Assembly: GCF_000275825.1 (NCBI RefSeq)
Contig: NZ_JH719942.1
Location: forward strand, 2,176,212-2,240,211
Origin: Saprospira grandis DSM 2844
GTDB lineage: Bacteria > Bacteroidota > Bacteroidia > Chitinophagales > Saprospiraceae
Direction of reading: 5' to 3'
DNA length: 64,000 bases
The stretch's first letter is position 1, and each line of letters begins with the position of its first letter. Made by a program: the position numbers and the translations under genes. The notes under the pieces are model-generated. The model was not told where the DNA came from. It saw only the letters and a list, made by a program, of their open reading frames with translations, and ran no database searches. Positions 59,259 to 64,000 of the stretch are shown here, in pieces.

Positions 59259-60542
59259 ATGGAATATCTAATCTTTTTTGCTCCGGGATTGATTTTGGGC
59301 TTTATTTTAGGTCATTTATGGGGGAAAAGGGGGCAAAAGCCGACTAATCAGCCAGATAGTGGGGGGCAGTTGTTGCCTTTACTACAAGAAAAGGAGGTGG
59401 AGTTGAGGGGGAAGAATGAGGAGTTATTAGAATTGCATAAGGCCTTATCGGCCCAAGAGCCATTGATAGACCAGTTGCGGGAGCAGAGTCAGGCTCAGGA
59501 GTCGGAGTTGCAGCGGTTGCAGGAGGAGATGTATTTGCGTTTTGAGCAGATGGCCAATCAGTTATTGCAGGAGCGGGGGCAGCGTTTGAACCAGCAGAAC
59601 CAGGAGCAGTTGCAGCAGTTGTTGCAGCCTTTGGGGCAGCAGTTGCGGCGTTTTGAGCAAGACTTGGTACAGATGCATCAGCAGAGTCAGAGCAAGCAGG
59701 CGCAACTAGATGAGCAGCTTCGGCAATTATTTAGTTTGAATCAGACGATAGGGCAGGAGGCCAAGGAGCTTTCTCAGGCTTTGAAGGGGAACCTCAAGTT
59801 GCAGGGCAATTGGGGCGAGCAGATTTTGGAGCGTTTGTTTGAGGCTTCGGGTTTGAGCAAGCGGTATATGATTCGGACGCAGGCCCATTTTGTAACGCCC
59901 GATGGGCGGCGGCGGCAGCCTGATTTTATTGTGCAGTTGCCGCAAAATCGGCAGTTAATTGTGGACTCTAAGGTGAGTTTGCGGGCCTATTTGCGCTATA
60001 TGCAGGCCGAAGAGGGCTCTGCGGCGGCGGCCAAGGCGAAAAAAGAGCATCTTCAGGCGATAAAGCAGCATATTAAGGGCTTGAGTGAGAAGAAGTATGA
60101 GTTATTGCCGCAGCTCAATAGTTTGGATTATGTGCTTTTGTTTATTCCGATAGAGCCTGCTTTTTTGCTGGCATTAGAAGAGGAGGAAGAGTTGTTTTTT
60201 GATGCTTTGCAGCAAAATATTGTCTTGGTGAGTCCGAGTAGTTTATTAGTGAGTTTGCGGACCATTGCGCAGCTTTGGCGGCAAGAGCAGCAAAATGAAA
60301 ATGCGCAGCAGATTGCTCGGCAGGGGGGGCGTTTGTATGATCGTTTTGTGCTTTGGGTAGAAAAGATAGAGAGTTTGGGGAAGCAAATTAAGACGGTGCA
60401 GAACAACTACGATAAAATTCTGTATGATTTGCGGGATCAAAGAAATAGCCTAATTAACGAAAGTGAGAAGTTGAGGAGTTTGGGGAGTCAAAATAGTCGA
60501 CAATTGCCCGACAGCATGCAAACTAAGGAGGAAGAGTTGTAG
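59259..60542 (+). CDS. rmuC: RmuC-family DNA recombination protein
   Basis: 427 residues. One N-terminal membrane segment (LIFFAPGLILGFILGHLWG, about 4-22), a long Gln/Glu-rich coiled coil (about 45-165), then the RmuC domain with LQGNWGEQILERLFEASGLS, PDFIVQLPQNRQLIVDSKVS, LPQLNSLDYVLLFIPIEPAF and LVSPSSLLVSLRTIAQLWRQ. RmuC limits inversions at short inverted repeats in E. coli; the domain is related to nuclease folds. That link is interesting here because the chromosome is full of inverted repeats. Single-gene unit followed by a family-A repeat. Confidence 0.92.
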   Translation: MEYLIFFAPGLILGFILGHLWGKRGQKPTNQPDSGGQLLPLLQEKEVELRGKNEELLELHKALSAQEPLIDQLREQSQAQESELQRLQEEMYLRFEQMANQLLQERGQRLNQQNQEQLQQLLQPLGQQLRRFEQDLVQMHQQSQSKQAQLDEQLRQLFSLNQTIGQEAKELSQALKGNLKLQGNWGEQILERLFEASGLSKRYMIRTQAHFVTPDGRRRQPDFIVQLPQNRQLIVDSKVSLRAYLRYMQAEEGSAAAAKAKKEHLQAIKQHIKGLSEKKYELLPQLNSLDYVLLFIPIEPAFLLALEEEEELFFDALQQNIVLVSPSSLLVSLRTIAQLWRQEQQNENAQQIARQGGRLYDRFVLWVEKIESLGKQIKTVQNNYDKILYDLRDQRNSLINESEKLRSLGSQNSRQLPDSMQTKEEEL

Positions 60543-60567
60543 GGGAGGAGCGAAGCAGGTCCAAATT

Positions 60568-60704
60568 GGCCTAGCGATGTGGAGGGGTGGCCGTCAGGCC
60601 AGACCGAGCAAAATGAGCGTAGCGAAATTTTGCGAAGGGCCGAGCAGACCTGCGAGCCCTGCAACGTAGCGCCGACGACCGAAGGGAGGCGGAGGCCCCA
60701 AAAA
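60568..60704 (-). repeat. Family-A element, type 1 (copy 21)
   Basis: Minus strand: TTTTTTTTGGGGCCTCCGCC, TCCCTTCGGTCGTCGG (a type-3 fragment in place of the first stem), CGCTACG, core, middle stem GCAAAATTTCGCTACGCTC...ATTTTGC, GGTCTGGCC-TGAC-GGCCA, CACATCGCTAGGCC. Confidence 0.9.
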
Positions 60705-60767
60705 AAATAAGGTATTGCCACTTTTTAGTGTTATTTTTCGTTTTAAAGAAAACAAAATCAATACCCT

Positions 60768-62273
60768 ATGAAAACTATTTTACCCTTTTGGGGACTCTTT
60801 TTTTTGAGTCTGTCGCTTTGGGCCCAGCCCTCTACGGGCTATCATGCCAGTAATTATGCGGGTATACAGTCTATTTCTGTAAATCCGGCCAATATTGTAA
60901 ACAGTCGGTTTCGGCAAGACATCAATCTATTTAGTTTTGATTTGAATATTAGCAACAACTATTTGGGCTTGAACAGCAGTATGTTTAACCTGAGTAAGTT
61001 GAAAAATCCGTTATTTGATAGTACCTATAGTGGGAACTTTCAGTTGTTTCGGGATCAGCAGTTGCGGGAGAAGTCGAAAGATGAGGCGAGGATGTATCAG
61101 GAGGGCTACACTTTGGGGCCTTCTATAGGTTTTGAGATTGGGCGACATTCTTTTGCGGTGACGACGGCCCTGCGGCAGTATTTTCATATTGATAATTTGG
61201 ATCAGGATATGGCGCAGATGATTTTATCGGAGTTAGAGAATCCGAGTTTGCAAAATATCAATATCAATAATGGCAAGTTTCAGGCTTTGGCGGGTTTTTG
61301 GACCGAAATCGGTTTGGCTTATGGGCAAGAGGTTTGGAAGAAGGGGGAGCACCGCTTGAAGGTAGCGGCCCACTTGAAGTTGCCTATTGGGGGATTTAGC
61401 TCTTATTTTTATGCCGATACCTTGGTGGTTAATTTCCCTAATGAGGATACCTTAAATGTATTGGCCTCTAATGTGCGTTTTGGCTATAGCAATAACTGGC
61501 AAGATTTCACGACCGTTCAAGGAAATGATACCGTTCGCCAATCTGCTTTTGATGGAGCTGCAGCTTTGCTCAATCAGGTAGGCTTTAATGCGGATCTTGG
61601 GGTAATTTATGAGTGGCATCCAAAGGAGAAGTCACCTATTCCTGGAGTTCGAGAGGATCAGCAGTATAAATTAAAGGTGGGCTTGTCTATTTTGGATTTA
61701 GGGGTGGTTAATTTTAAGCGAGGAAGTTATGGCGCCAATTTTAGCGATGTGGCCGTAAATTGGCCTATTGACTCCATGAATTTTGATGGAGTGCCTGATT
61801 TTGGTCGCATTATGCGGGATTCTTTTAACATGGAAGAAACTAATGATGCTTATCAGCTGCGTTTGCCTACTTCTATGAATATTCAGGTCGATTATCATGT
61901 CTTTTCTCGCTTGTTTGTCAATATGTCGGGACATTTTGCTTTCGCTTCTGGAGGCGCCCCGCTCAAGTTGCATGATTTGAGCCAATGGTCAGTAAGTACT
62001 CGCTGGGAGCATAAGTGGTATGAGTTAGCTTTGCCTTTTGCAATAGATGGCTACAATAATTTTAATGCGGGTTTTGCTTTTCGGGCTGGACCGCTTTACT
62101 TGGGCTCTTCTAATGTCTGGAATTTTCTATTGGGTAATTATGTACATGGCTTAAATGTATATGGTGGCTTACGCATTCCGCTGTTTAAGAAGCCTTCTTC
62201 AGAACCCGCTACGGTAAGTCAGTTGGGCTGGAAGGAAAGAGCGCCTTCTTTATTGGCGAAGCAAGTAGATTAG
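60768..62273 (+). CDS. DUF5723-type outer-membrane protein
   Basis: 501 residues. Signal peptide about 1-20 (ends LSLWAQ). The mature start, STGYHASNYAGIQSISVNPA with NIVNSRFRQDINLFSFDLNI, is characteristic of the Bacteroidota DUF5723 family. The rest alternates as amphipathic beta strands with segments such as LKVAAHLKLPIGGFSSYFYA, LKVGLSILDLGVVNFKRGSY, and INMSGHFAFASGG-like barrels near the C-terminus. Likely a surface barrel related to OmpA/PorV-type proteins; the role is unknown. A single gene with no promoter that I can define. Confidence 0.8.
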   Translation: MKTILPFWGLFFLSLSLWAQPSTGYHASNYAGIQSISVNPANIVNSRFRQDINLFSFDLNISNNYLGLNSSMFNLSKLKNPLFDSTYSGNFQLFRDQQLREKSKDEARMYQEGYTLGPSIGFEIGRHSFAVTTALRQYFHIDNLDQDMAQMILSELENPSLQNININNGKFQALAGFWTEIGLAYGQEVWKKGEHRLKVAAHLKLPIGGFSSYFYADTLVVNFPNEDTLNVLASNVRFGYSNNWQDFTTVQGNDTVRQSAFDGAAALLNQVGFNADLGVIYEWHPKEKSPIPGVREDQQYKLKVGLSILDLGVVNFKRGSYGANFSDVAVNWPIDSMNFDGVPDFGRIMRDSFNMEETNDAYQLRLPTSMNIQVDYHVFSRLFVNMSGHFAFASGGAPLKLHDLSQWSVSTRWEHKWYELALPFAIDGYNNFNAGFAFRAGPLYLGSSNVWNFLLGNYVHGLNVYGGLRIPLFKKPSSEPATVSQLGWKERAPSLLAKQVD

Positions 62274-62752
62274 TACTATATATAGTATGGAATTGTTTAG
62301 GGGCGTTACTCCCTTTGGTCGTCGAACTGCGGCTTGCAGCCTTGTTGTCCGCCTTTGGCGGGCGCTACGTTTACTCCCTTTGGTCGTCGAACGGGCGCCC
62401 CTTTGGGGCTGGTTGTCGCAGCTCGCTGACTTTTAGGGGCGTTACTCCTTTTAGTCGTCGAACTGCGGCTTGCAGCCTTGTTGTCCGCCTTTGGCGGGCG
62501 CTACGTTTCGCAGCTCGCTGTTCGCTCGGCCCTTCGTCGCTTTGCTCCTCGGTCTGGCCTTCGGCCACTGCTGCACATCGGTTACTCCCTTCGGTCGTCG
62601 AACTGCGCCCTAAAGGACTTGTTGTGGCCAACGCTCAGCTAGAAGCCGCTCTGCGGCTACAAGCTTCGCTAAGCGCTGCGGCTTGGGGCCGCAGCTTATT
62701 GACCCGGCCGGCGGTAGGCGGCAGCCACAGCCATTGCTACTATATATAGTAT
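62274..62752 (+). repeat. Repeat island: several family-A/type 3 modules between two copies of a 15-bp palindromic motif
   Basis: TACTATATATAGTAT occurs at 62274-62288 and 62738-62752. Between them are GGGGCGTTACTCCC modules (62300 and 62435), each with CGTCGAACTGCGGCTTGCAG and CCTTGTTGTCCGCC-TTT-GGCGGGCGCTACG, a third TTACTCCC at 62370, then the ordinary core with CTCGGCCCTTCG, GGTCTGGCC-TTC-GGCCA, CTGCACATCG, and a fourth TTACTCCC at 62582. The last ~100 bp are unrelated GC-rich sequence. No gene is credible here. Confidence 0.85.
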
Positions 62753-63010
62753 AGCCCCTCAAAATATTTCATTTCAGTTTTGGTCCTCCCCTTCGCCGCC
62801 TCCGCCTGGGGGCTGTGCTCCTTTGGCCTTGGAGGCCAAAGCGCCCAGCAAAGCGTTCGTCGCTCTGCTCCTCACCTATATATATAATAGGCGGCGAGCG
62901 GCCATAACTAAGCGTACAAATCTAGTCTTCAAAAAAGATTTGGACCTTAACTCCATCAAATCAGCTCCTTAGCGCCCAACCCACAAAAAAGTTCCCTAAA
63001 TTCTGTAAAA
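62753..63010. other. Non-coding stretch before the rRNA promoters
   Basis: A GC-rich part with a GGCC-TTGGA-GGCC hairpin and an AT-rich TATATATATAATA near 62876. I see no gene, tRNA or clear site. Confidence 0.5.
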
Positions 63011-63013
63011 ACA

Positions 63014-63045
63014 TTTGGTCAAGCCACAATCTTGTTCTACCTTTG
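63014..63045 (+). promoter_or_regulatory. rRNA operon promoter P1
   Basis: TTTG (63014-63017), 20-nt spacer, TACCTTTG (63038-63045). The downstream sequence (TAGCACAGCG) differs from that of P2-P4. Confidence 0.7.
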
Positions 63046-63133
63046 TAGCACAGCGCTACAGAAAGTGTGGCGAACATTGAGTTTTCGAGCTACTGGGGTT
63101 TATAAAAATCCTAGTAATTTTTTTCTCTCAAAA

Positions 63134-63164
63134 TTTGGTTGTAAAAATATTCTTTGTATCTTTG
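63134..63164 (+). promoter_or_regulatory. rRNA operon promoter P2
   Basis: TTTG (63134-63137), 19-nt spacer, TATCTTTG (63157-63164), followed by CAACCGCTTCAACAGAGA. Confidence 0.78.
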
Positions 63165-63249
63165 CAACCGCTTCAACAGAGAAGCTCAGAAATTGACATC
63201 GCAAGGGTTTTGGGTAGAAAAAACTTTTTTAATTTTTTTCGCTCAAAAT

Positions 63250-63280
63250 TTTGGAACTTTTAAAAACTTCCTTACCTTTG
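63250..63280 (+). promoter_or_regulatory. rRNA operon promoter P3
   Basis: TTTG (63250-63253), 19-nt spacer, TACCTTTG (63273-63280), followed by CAACCGCTTCGACAGAGA, nearly identical to P2. Confidence 0.8.
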
Positions 63281-63352
63281 CAACCGCTTCGACAGAGAGC
63301 TGTCGCAAACAAAAGAGACCGAAAAATAGTTTAAATAAATATTGAAAAATAT

Positions 63353-63383
63353 TTTGGAACTAGAAGAAAGTTTCCTACCTTTG
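63353..63383 (+). promoter_or_regulatory. rRNA operon promoter P4
   Basis: TTTG (63353-63356), 19-nt spacer, TACCTTTG (63376-63383), followed by CAACCGCTCCTCGGAGCAAC. The transcript leader to 16S would be about 200 nt. Confidence 0.8.
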
Positions 63384-63587
63384 CAACCGCTCCTCGGAGC
63401 AACGGTCATCAAAAGTGATGGCCAACAAACAAGACAGCAGACAATTACTTAGCAATAAGTAATTTAGCTATAAAGAAAAAGTTATTTGAAACTGCAACAG
63501 CAATAGCAATATAGCAAACAGGTAAGAGGAGAGAGAGTAGAGGTTAAATGAAACCAAGTCAAACCTTTGATCAGGATTATAAGCTTC

Positions 63588-64000
<413 letters not shown>

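Noticed and set aside
62315..62749. Open frame of 144 codons before the rRNA promoters
   Set aside because: It runs through the stacked repeat modules; composition and sequence are those of the repeats.

Overview
The window looks like chromosome from a gliding marine Bacteroidota of the Saprospiraceae, and I would guess Saprospira. This rests on the protein repertoire: a PorP/SprF-type outer-membrane protein next to a PorE-like TPR/PD40/OmpA protein, a type IX secretion cargo with a gliding-type C-terminal domain, and a DUF5723 outer-membrane protein. It also rests on promoters of the Bacteroidota type (TTTG, about 19 nt, TAnnTTTG) and on a 16S rRNA gene that begins near 63588 and runs off the right edge. 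The genus is an inference; no database was searched.

Layout. 1-3.7 kb: the 3' part of an MsbA-like ABC exporter, then an EcoRII-type restriction-modification pair on the minus strand. 3.9-10 kb: frr, a DUF389 membrane protein, a GT-C/TPR membrane protein and an M16 peptidase homologue without its zinc motif. 10.6-15.1 kb: a dicarboxylate/glutamate symporter (minus), then a secreted protein, an ECF sigma factor and a membrane-anchored protein that may be its regulator. 15.4-16.2 kb: a ParA/Soj ATPase with no parB beside it. 16.8-20.1 kb: a nucleotide-sugar operon (UDP-glucose dehydrogenase, UDP-xylose synthase-like decarboxylase, dTDP-glucose dehydratase). 20.4-25.7 kb: aroE, a polysaccharide deacetylase, a LigB-type dioxygenase (minus), a T9SS cargo and a PhnP-like metallohydrolase. 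26.5-28.4 kb: an RloA/RloB (AbiL-like) ATPase/TOPRIM-type pair whose second gene is frameshifted. 28.5-34.8 kb: a twin-AAA CbxX-type ATPase, a sodium/solute symporter, a second RloA-like ATPase without a partner, and a small protein. 35.2-39.8 kb: the PorP/PorE-like pair and a Crp/Fnr regulator. 40-49.4 kb: an Omp85-like protein, L-serine dehydratase, a 12 x 22-bp tandem array, a Lon-N domain protein, a lipoprotein, an acyl-CoA ligase, an MtfA-like protein without HExxH, and CysQ. 49.4-60.5 kb: two small duplicated gene families, a COG2509 oxidoreductase, a rhodanese, an RluA-type synthase, an MFS transporter, L19 and RmuC. 60.8-64 kb: a DUF5723 protein, a repeat island, four tandem rRNA promoters and the 16S start.

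The most unusual feature is not a gene. About 22 intergenic regions carry a modular element of roughly 120-160 bp (family A here). It is a chain of GC-rich hairpins whose stems differ from copy to copy but stay self-complementary, joined by almost invariant linkers (GCTCGC, CTCGGCCCT, GGTCTGGCC). It has paired end types (GGGGCCTCC with CATCGCTAGGCC; GGGGCTGCCCC with CATCCCTCAGCC), an oligo-T tract just outside the GGGGC end, and a strong tendency to lie next to a stop or start codon. Several copies lie between a gene and its terminator, so they should be transcribed as 3' UTR. A second family (B, long imperfect palindromes, MITE-like) has inserted into one family-A copy, and at 16.6-16.8 kb a related palindrome ends exactly at the -7 box of the nucleotide-sugar operon and may supply its -33 box.

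The defence-type genes (EcoRII R-M, RloAB, the lone RloA-like ATPase) look richer in A+T than their neighbours by eye, consistent with transfer. All counts, alignments and hairpins here were made by reading the sequence, not by computation.
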